From NCBI RefSeq assembly GCF_964340395.1, contig NC_135555.1, positions 25,987,725 through 26,051,724 of the forward strand: DNA of 64,000 nucleotides, written 5' to 3'. This DNA is from Glandiceps talaboti. Its lineage: Eukaryota; Hemichordata; Enteropneusta; Spengelidae. Every line of letters starts with the position of its first letter. The first letter of the stretch is position 1. The translations under genes and the position numbers were made by a program. Below are positions 25,496-35,028 of the stretch, in pieces. The notes beneath the pieces were generated by a model. It ran no database searches and had not been told where the DNA came from. It saw only the letters and a program-made list of their open reading frames with translations.

Positions 25496-25640
25496 CGGTA
25501 TATAACTCGGTGAGTATCAATCTACTAAGACAGCGCTCTATACCGCAGTGGTAGAGCGCAATAGTTTTGGAGGTTCTGGAACTCTTTCTTGGTTGTAACT
25601 CGGATTTTCACGCATAGTGCGATCATCAGACATATATACA
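25496..25640. mobile_element. TA-flanked foldback module, copy 2, with hammerhead-like core on minus strand
   Basis: It contains the same left part (actcggtgagtatcaatc), with a perfect 8-bp hairpin gcgctcta / tagagcgc at about 25532-25560. The segment ggttctggaactctttcttg then runs on to gatcatcagac. On the minus strand 25629 to about 25598 reads CTGATGA, a CGCA/TGCG hairpin, then GAAA, the arrangement of a hammerhead ribozyme core. It ends at another short TA repeat. Confidence 0.5.
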
Positions 25641-25785
25641 TTCATTTGTTTTTAGTTATTTATTTATTCAGTCTTTGCGATTGCAAGGTTTCGTGTCATC
25701 GATATTCTTGTGAACTTATTAAAATTTGGTTCGGTTTGGAGTTAAGTCTATCAAGATGCGTTTTTCTTGTCGTCATCGTAGTTGA
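25641..25785. other. Short A/T-rich spacer
   Basis: Nothing recognised. Confidence 0.4.
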
Positions 25786-25899
25786 AAGGTGATATCCATC
25801 CTCTACGTTCTCACATTACATATTTTACCAAATTCCATTCCACGTGTCAATGTTATATGTCGCCTTCCTTCTTCAGAATAGCGAATGAATTTACTGCTT
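25786..25899 (+). repeat. 114-bp direct repeat A, copy 1
   Basis: The sequence from aaaggtgatatccatcctct to gcgaatgaatttactg recurs at 26851-26963 with one visible difference. It directly precedes repeat B copy 1. Origin unknown. Confidence 0.9.
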
Positions 25900-25913
25900 A
25901 TTTGAAAATAAAT

Positions 25914-26512
25914 AATGAAAGATCTCAAATGTGACCCTTCATGTGTTGTCCAGTGGCCCCATTTCAGTGGGGTTTCAAAAACCGATCTCGTCGAATGGTC
26001 GGTGGCCTATATACATTGATTTTAGGGTCACTAAATAACTCATTCATTGTAACAAGTACACAAGGTCAAACTTAATCGAACAGAGCAAGATAGAGACCAC
26101 AAAACAAACTGTGGTGTTAGAAAGAAAGTGTGGTCAACGAGAGAATGCTGGCAATTGTATAATGTTGACAATGTTAACGAACGTAAGAAAAAATACACAG
26201 CAAAAATTCTATATATATCTCTGCGGGTATGCAATTGTTAAAATTAGCACTAAAAAGTGTACCATACGATAGCAAAATATATATAAGGGGAGAACCATTT
26301 GATTTCTGGGGGGGGAGGATTTTTCGGGAAATAAATTGTCTGCAGGTGGAGGAGAAAAAAAATAATTTGATCCCGTAATGGCTTGAGAAAAAAAATGTTC
26401 CAAGAGACAAAAGTGAAAACAAAACAAAATTGGGAATCCGATTCTCTATTTTTTCTGGAGGCACGCCGTCTAAGGTGGCGCTAATATTTTCAATATTTGT
26501 GAACAAGCCCTG
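25914..26512 (+). repeat. About 600-bp direct repeat B, copy 1
   Basis: This block runs from aatgaaagatct to gaacaagccctgtt and recurs at 27812-28414 at about 97% identity by eye. It includes a G-rich motif (gatttctgggggggggagga) and a large stretch open on the minus strand, but no coding signature. No terminal inverted repeats or target-site duplication are obvious. It may be a non-autonomous element or a local duplication. Confidence 0.88.
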
Positions 26513-26850
26513 TTTTTTTCCAGCATTTATGATATAAGGCTGCTTTCACAGTTCGGGAGGTACTCGAAAAAATATGCATAGTGTTTGGACAGGGGGTATC
26601 TGAAAATAATAATGTTGGTCATGGGGGGGGGGGGGGGTGTACCTGAAAAATAAATTGACTTCATGACTCCTCACACATTAAATTAAAATTAATCTTTACA
26701 TGTAACAAACAATTGTCTGATTTTAAAATCCTTCAAATTGCACATACAAAATATTACATCACTGTAAGAGTTGAATGTTGTTTTTGGCCCAAAGAAATAC
26801 CAGTATCTTAAATGTGTAGAAAGCAACTTCAAAGTTGAACATATCACAAA
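26513..26850. other. Spacer with G-homopolymer
   Basis: Contains a run of about 14 G at 26624-26637 inside a G-rich stretch. No gene seen. Confidence 0.5.
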
Positions 26851-26963
26851 GGTGATATCCATCGTCTACGTTCTCACATTACATATTTTACCAAATTCCA
26901 TTCCACGTGTCAATGTTATATGTCGCCTTCCTTCTTCAGAATAGCGAATGAATTTACTGTAGC
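26851..26963 (+). repeat. 114-bp direct repeat A, copy 2
   Basis: Partner of 25786-25899. After the shared sequence the two copies diverge at once (ctgcttattt versus ctgtagcaaa). Confidence 0.9.
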
Positions 26964-27811
26964 AAATTGAAAATAAATATTTTGCTGGTTGACTCCCTAC
27001 GCTCAAAACAAGTGATCATTTTGATGTCAAAATAGAATTCCAGTGTGTAATATCAATAATGACAACCCTTTTCATTGGCATCAATCACTTTGCTTGAGAA
27101 ATTGTTAGTACTCCTTGTCCTGTGTTCTAGTAATGGCTGGGATTGTTACGCACTGATGGATACCAGCGATCTCGATAAAGGAATGCAAGACTGATATGAC
27201 CTGTTGTCACCAGCTATCAGGTGACAGCTTGAAGTCACATGGTTATATAGGCTTTCTATTAGAATGGATCGTGTATTGGCATGTGAATTGTTTTCTTTGC
27301 TTTCGCTAGACAAATTATTTTGTAGATGCCAACAAGACATGCACTCAGGGTAATCACCATCTGCACCGGTAAGTACACTGAATTAGGTCTACTGTACGCA
27401 TAGATTCCTTACTCATATATCATTTTCAGGTATACCAGGCCATCATTTCCACGCTCTATTTTATTTGTTTGAGTCTTGACCTCAGCCAAGGACATACATG
27501 GCTATTGTAGTTGTCTTTCAGATTAGCTGAACCCAATTCCAGAATATATATAGAGAATATATGCACAAATACTTATGAAAATTATATATGATGTATATGA
27601 CAGCAAGAAATGTAAATTCCATGTTATATGTAGGATATGATACTGTTAAAAGTGTAAGTCATCCAACATACGCAGTGAAACCTGGTCGATAGACATATAT
27701 TAATGTGACAAACATCGGAACAATGAAGACGTCAATTAATGCAACGCTGTGCATGGTGACTTAAGGGAATCGTCAATGCCTTTACCTAAATTTTACATAA
27801 AGCTCTCCTAA
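26964..27811. other. Intergenic sequence, nothing recognised
   Basis: About 850 bp of mixed-composition DNA without a supported exon, RNA gene or repeat family. Confidence 0.45.
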
Positions 27812-28414
27812 ATGAAAGATCTAAAATGTGACCCTTCATGTGTTGTCCAGTGGCCCCATTTCAGTGGGGTTTCAAAAACTGATCTCGCGTCGAATGGTCG
27901 GCAGCCTATATACATTGATTTTAGGGTCACTAAATAACTCATTCATTGTAACAAGTACACAAGGTCAAACTTAATCGAACAGAGCAAGATAGAGACCACA
28001 AAACAAACTGTGGTGTTAGAAAGAAAGTGTGGTCAACGAGAGAATGCTGGCAATTGTATAATGTTGACAATGTTAACGAACGTAAGAAAAAATACACAGC
28101 AAAAATTCTATATATCTCTCTGCGGGTGTGCAATTGTTAAAATTAGCACTAAAAAGTGTACCATACGATAGCAAAATATATATAAGGGGTGATCCATTTG
28201 ATTTCTGGGGGGGGGAGGATTTTTGGGGAAATAAATTGTCTGCAGGTGGAGGAGAAAAAAAATAATTTGATCCCGTAATGGCTTGAGAAAAAAAATGTTC
28301 CAAGAGACAAAAGTGAAAACAAAACAAAATTGGGAATCCGATTCTCTATTTTTTCTGGAGGCACGCCGTCTAAGGTGGCGCTAATATTTTCAATATTTGT
28401 GAACAAGCCCTGTT
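27812..28414 (+). repeat. About 600-bp direct repeat B, copy 2
   Basis: Partner of 25914-26512 with a handful of substitutions and one or two single-base length changes. It is not accompanied by repeat A, so A and B moved or duplicated independently. Confidence 0.88.
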
Positions 28415-29771
28415 AATTATGAGTAAATAGATACTTAAAATACTCTGACATGAATTACCTTTGAAAGTTACCCCAGAATGTATTGCAGGGAAGGAAGTAG
28501 CGAACTGAGTCACAATATATGCAACAACTCCAATAAACATATTCGTATTCATATACCACTTGATGCAATATTCTGTGACTGAAAATGTGATCTCTTGACA
28601 GAATATTCAACTAAATCACACAATGACAAGATACAAGAGTGCATTTTATAGTGTTATTTAATGTCATTCCGTCCAAGTTGTCAGTTTTTACTGTACAATT
28701 AGGGGACTGAACTAGTACATTCCAATACAGAACTGTTTTTTTAATAGCATGTGCATCAACATTTGCGACTGTACAGTAATGAAGAAGACATTTAACTGCT
28801 ACACATCAAGGAAATAATACACTAATGAACAGAAATCAAAGACTCAGTTGAACAGCTGATCATGTAACTATTGTTAGTCTATTAATCAAGTAATGGCAGC
28901 AGTTTTCTTCCAGGTGTATTAGAGAGGTGTTTGTCTTCAGATAAAAACTAGGCGCCTCCAAGTCCATGTATCCTCAATAATAGAGAAATAGTTTTAAATT
29001 AATGACAGAATATTTTCAAACGTGAATATCTAAAGACATGTTGCTATCAATTAAAATGGTCATATGCCTACTTCAAAACCACTCGAGCTAAAGGACAATG
29101 ACATGTTTGATAGATTATTTGTGTTTAAGAAAATGAGTTCCTAAATATCTCAGTATGCGCCAAAGGACAGAAACAGTAAAACACATTGTTTTAACTTTTG
29201 CAAATATAATGTCTTGGTACACATTGTTTTACAAACAGGATGATGTGATGTAATCAGTATATATATATATATATATGCATGGGTATGTGTATTGTAAAAC
29301 ACTGTAATCTACTATTTAAAATGGAAGGGTGGGGGGGGGGTCCTTCAAAATGTTTGATCAGAGAGGTCAGGAGTACAGCACTCCCCAGATCAGTCAGCTC
29401 CTCATGGATTTTTTACCAGTATCTCTTGTACATAAAATTCAAGTAGCAGAAGCATGAATTGTAAGTGCTACTTATTGCTACTTACACAGAACAAGTTAGT
29501 TGTGAACTAGTGACATGTAGGTATAGTTATGAACCGCACGTTACAAAATAGGTAACCGAGAAAAAAAATGCATTGCTTCTGCATATGGAAAAACAATTGA
29601 TGCATGGTGCAGGACTGACAATAGAAAACCAAATTTGCTGTCACAGAAATTGCTATCATACCCACTCTCCCCCCCCCCCCCCGAAATCAAATGATTCTCT
29701 CCTAAATCAGGATCAGAATAGATCTGCTGCGATAGTTTAGATACAGAATCAACTTTGAGGTTAATGAAGAT
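28415..29771. other. Intergenic sequence with short simple repeats
   Basis: No gene recognised. It holds (TA)n at about 29258-29276, a G run at about 29331-29340 and a C run at about 29670-29682. Confidence 0.45.
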
Positions 29772-30192
29772 ACGGTCATTTTAAAAATAACGTGCAACTT
29801 TTCTGTTTGATACAACCACACAGAAACCAACAAGAAACTGCAGCGCTACACTTCAGTATCAACATTGCATTTTTGCTACATTTAGTGTAAATGAAATAAA
29901 CCATTTTAAATGTATTGCAAAAAAAAACCATGCAGACATTCGGACGCCAATGTTTTTCTTGGTATCAAACAGCCGATGAAGGGGACATGAAATGTCCTTT
30001 GCGGCGTTCATTTGATGTATGTACATGTATGATGATATGTGTAGTTCATTTCACTTAGACAAAATGTAGCAAGAAACTGTGCTCATCCAATATCAATCTT
30101 GTTATCTTAAAGTGTAGCATGCCCTGTTTTGTATTGGTTTCTGTGTGGCTATATCAAACAGAAAGCTGCACGGTATTTTGAAATTGACTGTA
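29772..30192. mobile_element. Foldback (inverted-repeat) element, about 420 bp
   Basis: Left arm 29773-29905 and right arm 30040-30190 are imperfect inverted repeats. Examples are ttctgtttgata.aaccacac on the left against gtgtggctatatcaaacag on the right, and tgctacattt against aaatgtagca. The loop holds another hairpin, ggacatgaaatgtcc, and partially inverted ggacgcc / ggcgttc. The structure fits a MITE or foldback DNA element. No target-site duplication was identified and there is no coding capacity. Confidence 0.72.
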
Positions 30193-30354
30193 ATTGTATG
30201 TAAAGAAGACCAACTATGATAATGCATACAGATTGTTGTCTACATTGAAATGACAGGCTATCTAGATCTTAATAATAACAACAGATCCTTTTGAAATCGA
30301 AAAGAATTATACAAAAAAGAAAATTACAGATATCCGTTGGCACATAAACACCAA

Positions 30355-30753
30355 ACACTAATGTAGATGAATGACATATATATTTCAAAGAAAACAAGTC
30401 TTCATAGAAGACAGTTCCCCCCCCCCCCTAAATGTGACTGAGTGGAGGCATAGAAATTGGTGGCGACAAATAAATACCACAAAGTGTCTGTGATTACGAA
30501 GGGAATTGCTAAATTCCAGTAACTGAACCTGAAGATCCAGGTCTAGGTCAAAGGTCAATGTCTAACTAAAAAGAAAGACTTGGTTTAAAATGGCAATAGG
30601 GGTAGACACTTTAATGTAGTTAGTATCAATGTATTAAAAGTTAAATGTTTAGTTAATTGGTAAATCATGAATGTTCACTACAAATATGGCTCCCCTTGAG
30701 TAAAAAGTGATATGAGCACCAAAGGTAATGTACATTGTATGTGTATGTTTATC
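30355..30753 (+). repeat. 399-bp block duplicated into the SLC46 exon region
   Basis: This non-coding block is copied at 33629-34025. The two are identical by eye except for C-run length (12 versus 10 C). Here it is followed by unrelated sequence (tggttctacattacag); in the copy it is fused to SLC46 coding sequence. Confidence 0.95.
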
Positions 30754-30974
30754 TGGTTCTACATTACAGATAGACATGATCTAAAATACATTAGCCACAC
30801 ACAATTGCTACTTAATAGTGATGGTCTATGAATAGAGTATATGATAGAAGTCGTTTAGTTATGCAATATTAAAATATAGCGATTGTTTACTATAAATATG
30901 GGTAAACATTATATGAGCACCAAATTAATGCTTGTGTATAGTTCCTTTCTTCAATATTACTTGTAAATTTGTGG
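30754..30974. other. Short intergenic spacer
   Basis: Nothing recognised. Confidence 0.4.
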
Positions 30975-31140
30975 AGTCATGATGGACGAATGGTTAGAGT
31001 GGCCGGCTTTGAAGCTGCAGATTGCAGGTTTGAGCCCCGTCGCTGCCGATTGTTTCTGAATGGCTAAAATCCTTGGGCAAGGTTTGAACCACGATTGTGC
31101 CTAAGATAACCCAGCTGTATAATTGGGTGCCAGGTATAAA
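30975..31140 (+). mobile_element. Partial tRNA-derived SINE (diverged subfamily)
   Basis: It starts gtggagtcatgatggacgaa and has an A-box-like tggttagagtggccgg and a B-box-like ggtttgagccc. The body matches the first 140 bp or so of the SINE at 58317. The 3' half is missing; sequence continues into ggataataataataagacc. The tRNA-derived head places it on the plus strand. Confidence 0.8.
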
Positions 31141-31535
<395 letters not shown>

Positions 31536-31821
31536 GACTGATAATATATATAACTGAAACTGCTTTTTATATATTACATAATATATAGCACAGACAACAA
31601 CAGCCTAGTAATTATCACCTACAAACATGAACCAAAGAAAACTGCTACACTTATCCTGTGCCACTACGCATTCACCCACTTAATGAGTGTGACCAGCTAT
31701 ACTGGTCATGCGAAACAAATTTGTAGTGGAGAACAGAATCTAACAAAGTAACCAAGCCACCTTTTTTTCATTCACTTATCAAGCTCTATATCCGTACTGT
31801 ACACCAGAAGATCTGGTACCA

Positions 31822-31869
31822 TACATACATACATACATACATACATACATACATACATACATACATACA
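31822..31869. repeat. (TACA)n microsatellite
   Basis: About 12 tetranucleotide units. Confidence 0.95.
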
Positions 31870-32009
31870 AGTGTCTCACTTTGGAGAGAACAGTGCTCAA
31901 TTCCATATTAGTAGCAGAGCATTATAGATTTAATACAAAAGAATCAAGATGTTATAGGTCATTATAAGACGACTTGTAACATCCTTATTCTTTGAATCAA
32001 GTCTATATA

Positions 32010-32010
32010 A

Positions 32011-32097
<87 letters not shown>
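32010..32097. repeat. (TA)n microsatellite
   Basis: More than 40 TA units. Together with the TA run at 32234-32300 it flanks TA-module copy 3. Confidence 0.95.
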
Positions 32098-32100
<3 letters not shown>

Positions 32101-32231
32101 TTGGTAGTACTGGAACTCTTTCTTGGGTGTAACTCGGAGTTTCACGCATATTGCGATCATCAGACCAAAACTATTACGCTTTGCCACTGCGGTATAGAGC
32201 ACTGTCTTATAGCAGATTGATACTCACCGAG

Positions 32232-32233
<2 letters not shown>
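32098..32233 (-). mobile_element. TA-flanked foldback module, copy 3, with hammerhead-like core
   Basis: Read on the minus strand this has the left end aactcggtgagtatcaatct, a diverged gctctataccgcagtgg hairpin segment and aatagttttggt. CTGATGA (32163-32157), a CGCA-ATA-TGCG hairpin and GAAAC (32143-32139) follow, then the end segment caagaaagagttccagtact. Both sides are long TA repeats, the clearest sign that this element sits inside TA microsatellites. It is shorter than copy 1, lacking the internal 190 bp or so. Confidence 0.55.

Positions 32234-32300
<67 letters not shown>
32234..32300. repeat. (TA)n microsatellite
   Basis: About 33 TA units, on the right side of TA-module copy 3. Confidence 0.95.
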
Positions 32301-32303
<3 letters not shown>

Positions 32304-32834
32304 ACGCACAGGAGTCGTTACACAGTGTTTTACGCTGTTGTAATAATCAGACAACTAATGGTATCGTTCCAAATTCAAAGTTCAATCATTCCATTTCACG
32401 TGATATGGGTGTCAGAATTCACCTGTGTACCTTGCTTGATACTGTGTTATTTACTGTTTATACATTTTACATATACTGAGTTTATATATATATATATATA
32501 CACACGTGGTGGTTTTACAAACACACTGATTACTAATGTTTGGTCTACATCAAACACGTCAGTTTTCATGATTGTATGAGTTACCCCAACACATTCATCT
32601 CCACCCACAGAAAGCAAACTGTGTTGGGGTGACCCACCGCCTTGCCCTCACTACTAGTCTAGTTTATAATTTATATTGATTTCAATTAATCACCCTTATA
32701 GCGGATGGTATGATGAGACAATTAAATGCTATGACTAGACACGTGTACTTTGAAAACGCAAATGTTCTTTAAGTGTTATGCAACAGCAATCATACTTGTT
32801 TATTTGACAGTGAAGCAAGAATTCCTAATTGAAG
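32301..32834 (+). promoter_or_regulatory. Upstream flank / probable 5' UTR region of the SLC46-like gene
   Basis: There is no coding sequence. A plausible splice acceptor, ttgtttatttgacag, ends at 32811, 23 bp before the ATG at 32835. The start codon may therefore lie in a second exon with a non-coding first exon upstream. A TA run lies at about 32484-32501. No core promoter is identifiable. Confidence 0.35.
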
Positions 32835-33635
32835 ATGGTCGATGCCAACAGTGGTGATGGTTGGAAAGGGAAATCAACTAGACTACTACGACGTTCGAGA
32901 ACCGTAGAACCTGTCATTTTTATGGTAATGTTATCACATGTCCTTACCCAAACAGTCAGAATACAATATATCCAATATGAAGTTACCTTGAGTCACAATA
33001 TCACACCCTCATTGTCTCCTCCAGGGGGCAGTATTTTGCCAATCAATGGCACCTGCAAGATAGTGAATGGGACTGGTTCGTCAGACACAGACGTACTGAG
33101 TGAAATCCAAGCAGAGTCATCGTATTGGAGTCTTTATTACGACCTTGTTAGTGTTCCACTCTCATTCGTCACAACTCCAATCATTGGCTCGTGGAGTGAT
33201 AAGGCTGGGCGTAAAATCGCCATTGTAATTCCTTGCATTGGATTGACTGTCTATTCCATTATATTTGTTATCATAATATATGCCGATTTTCGCCTTCCTC
33301 TGCATTATCTATTAATTGCCGAAGCTATACGTGGTGGAACTGGAAACATATATGCTTTCCTTTCTGGATGTCTTGCATATGTGGCAGATATTACAAACGT
33401 ACAGCAAAGAACCTTTCGTATCGCCTTCGTAACGTTTATCAGCATCTTGGCTTCATCCCTATCACAGATAGGAATAGGTTATCTGTTAGAAGCAGAAGGA
33501 TTTGGTCCTCCATTTCTACTTATTGTGATTCTTGTCATCGTTGCGATTTTCTACACCCTATTCGTTATCCAGGAAACAATCATTTACAATCCAGGTACCA
33601 AATTTAGTTTGAAGACACAATTACAATTACACTAA
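32835..33635 (+). CDS. SLC46-family transporter, first coding exon (5' part, interrupted)
   Basis: The ATG at 32835 has a good context (A at -3, G at +4). It opens a frame encoding the N-terminal half of a major facilitator superfamily transporter of the SLC46 group (proton-coupled folate transporter and relatives). Near residue 25 is the family motif VEPVIF at the start of TM1. An extracellular loop with three N-glycosylation sequons (NIT, NGT, NGT) follows. The cytoplasmic MFS motif GSWSDKAGRK lies at about residues 118-127, after TM2. Further hydrophobic segments reach about TM6, followed by the start of the central loop (NPGTKFSLKTQL). Native sequence ends at 33624. The frame then runs into inserted DNA and stops at 33633-33635, giving only 266 residues, or half a transporter. 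The rest of the exon resumes at 34598. SLC46 members usually have about 450-470 residues. Family assignment is firm; the exact paralogue is not determined. Confidence 0.9.
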   Translation: MVDANSGDGWKGKSTRLLRRSRTVEPVIFMVMLSHVLTQTVRIQYIQYEVTLSHNITPSLSPPGGSILPINGTCKIVNGTGSSDTDVLSEIQAESSYWSLYYDLVSVPLSFVTTPIIGSWSDKAGRKIAIVIPCIGLTVYSIIFVIIIYADFRLPLHYLLIAEAIRGGTGNIYAFLSGCLAYVADITNVQQRTFRIAFVTFISILASSLSQIGIGYLLEAEGFGPPFLLIVILVIVAIFYTLFVIQETIIYNPGTKFSLKTQLQLH

Positions 33636-34597
33636 TGTAGATGAATGACATATATATTTCAAAGAAAACAAGTCTTCATAGAAGACAGTTCCCCCCCCCC
33701 TAAATGTGACTGAGTGGAGGCATAGAAATTGGTGGCGACAAATAAATACCACAAAGTGTCTGTGATTACGAAGGGAATTGCTAAATTCCAGTAACTGAAC
33801 CTGAAGATCCAGGTCTAGGTCAAAGGTCAATGTCTAACTAAAAAGAAAGACTTGGTTTAAAATGGCAATAGGGGTAGACACTTTAATGTAGTTAGTATCA
33901 ATGTATTAAAAGTTAAATGTTTAGTTAATTGGTAAATCATGAATGTTCACTACAAATATGGCTCCCCTTGAGTAAAAAGTGATATGAGCACCAAAGGTAA
34001 TGTACATTGTATGTGTATGTTTATCCAATATGAAGTTACCTTGAGTCACAATATCACACCCTCATTGTCTCCTCCAGGGGGCAGTATTTTGCCAATCAAT
34101 GGCACCTGCAAGATAGTGAATGGGACTGGTTCGTCAGACACAGACGTACTGAGTGAAATCCAAGCAGAGTCATCGTATTGGAGTCTTTATTACGACCTTG
34201 TTAGTGTTCCACTCTCATTCGTCACAACTCCAATCATTGGCTCGTGGAGTGATAAGGCTGGGCGTAAAATCGCCATTGTAATTCCTTGCATTGGATTGAC
34301 TGTCTATTCCATTATATTTGTTATCATAATATATGCCGATTTTCGCCTTCCTCTGCATTATCTATTAATTGCCGAAGCTATACGTGGTGGAACTGGAAAC
34401 ATATATGCTTTCCTTTCTGGATGTCTTGCATATGTGGCAGATATTACAAACGTACAGCAAAGAACCTTTCGTATCGCCTTCGTAACGTTTATCAGCATCT
34501 TGGCTTCATCCCTATCACAGATAGGAATAGGTTATCTGTTAGAAGCAGAAGGATTTGGTCCTCCATTTCTACTTATTGTGATTCTTGTCACAATTAC
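33625..34597 (+). repeat. 973-bp block disrupting the SLC46 exon (rearranged duplication)
   Basis: Deleting this block restores one continuous reading frame across 33624|34598. It consists of a few filler bases, a copy of 30355-30753 (at 33629-34025) and a copy of 32971-33537 (at 34024-34590). A second copy of the octamer acaattac closes the block (33617-33624 and 34590-34597). One model is a tandem duplication of 30355-33624 followed by deletions of about 2.2 kb and about 80 bp in the second copy. Microhomology of 1-3 bases at the joints also fits template switching. The copies are identical by eye, so the event is recent or is an assembly artefact. Confidence 0.9.
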
Positions 34598-34610
34598 GAG
34601 ATATTTATAA
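34024..34610 (+). pseudogene. Partial duplicate of SLC46 exon, frameshifted
   Basis: 34024-34590 repeats 32971-33537 exactly (offset 1,053 bp). It lacks the start codon and the first 45 or so residues. At 34590 it joins acaattac after losing about 80 bp relative to copy 1, shifting the frame to a stop at 34608-34610 (peptide end LVTITRYL). It cannot encode a complete transporter by itself. Confidence 0.9.
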
Positions 34611-34801
34611 GATGTTTAAAGAGAACTCAAACGGTCGTCGATGGAGAGTGATTGCAACTTTAACTAACAACATGGTAGTGACAACTGTTATTAATTCAGC
34701 ACCTGGTCTAACTGTCTTGTATATCATGCAGTACCCGTTTTGTTGGTCAGCCATCATTATTGGTTATTATACTGCAGCTTTGCTGTTTGTTAATGCTATT
34801 G
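34598..34801 (+). CDS. SLC46-like transporter, remainder of first exon (TM7-TM8)
   Basis: This is the continuation of the interrupted exon. The frame carries the basic central loop (DIYKMFKENSNGRRWR), then TM7 (a TLTNNMVVTTVINSAPGLTVL segment) and the start of TM8 (SAIIIGYYTAALLFVNAIG). The IGYYTAA stretch is typical of SLC46 proteins. It ends at the consensus donor ATTG|GTAAGT in phase 1, matching the acceptor at 44692. Join to 33624 gives residues TQL-RDIYK without a gap. Confidence 0.88.
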
Positions 34802-34904
34802 GTAAGTAGTCACGTGATTTTATTGGATTAATTTCAAAACAATACCAGTCCTGCAGAAAACAACATGTCAGAAAACATAGTATTGAATGTTGATTCCATT
34901 TTTA

Positions 34905-34949
34905 GCACAACTGAACTGAGGTTCAGTAGTGCTATAAGGATCGCCCGGC

Positions 34950-35003
<54 letters not shown>

Positions 35004-35027
35004 GTGTGTGTTTGTGTGTGTGTGTAA
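34905..35027 (+). mobile_element. Isolated head of a Helentron-like repeat with (TCTG)n
   Basis: The palindrome actgaactgaggttcagt (arms actgaac / gttcagt) is followed by gtgctataaggatcgcccgg, (TCTG)n and (TG)n. The same module heads the larger repeat at 47080-48475. Here it is truncated against the foldback element that begins at 35029. Confidence 0.7.
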
Positions 35028-35028
35028 A

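Noticed and set aside
26174-28406. Near-identical minus-strand frames of 64-110 codons in the two B repeats
   Set aside because: Conserved only because the DNA is duplicated; frames overlap each other and differ by frameshifts, so there is no sign of protein-level constraint.
31930-32579. Open frames rich in YIYIYI through TA repeats
   Set aside because: They come from TA microsatellites and the flanking mobile module; no coding signature.
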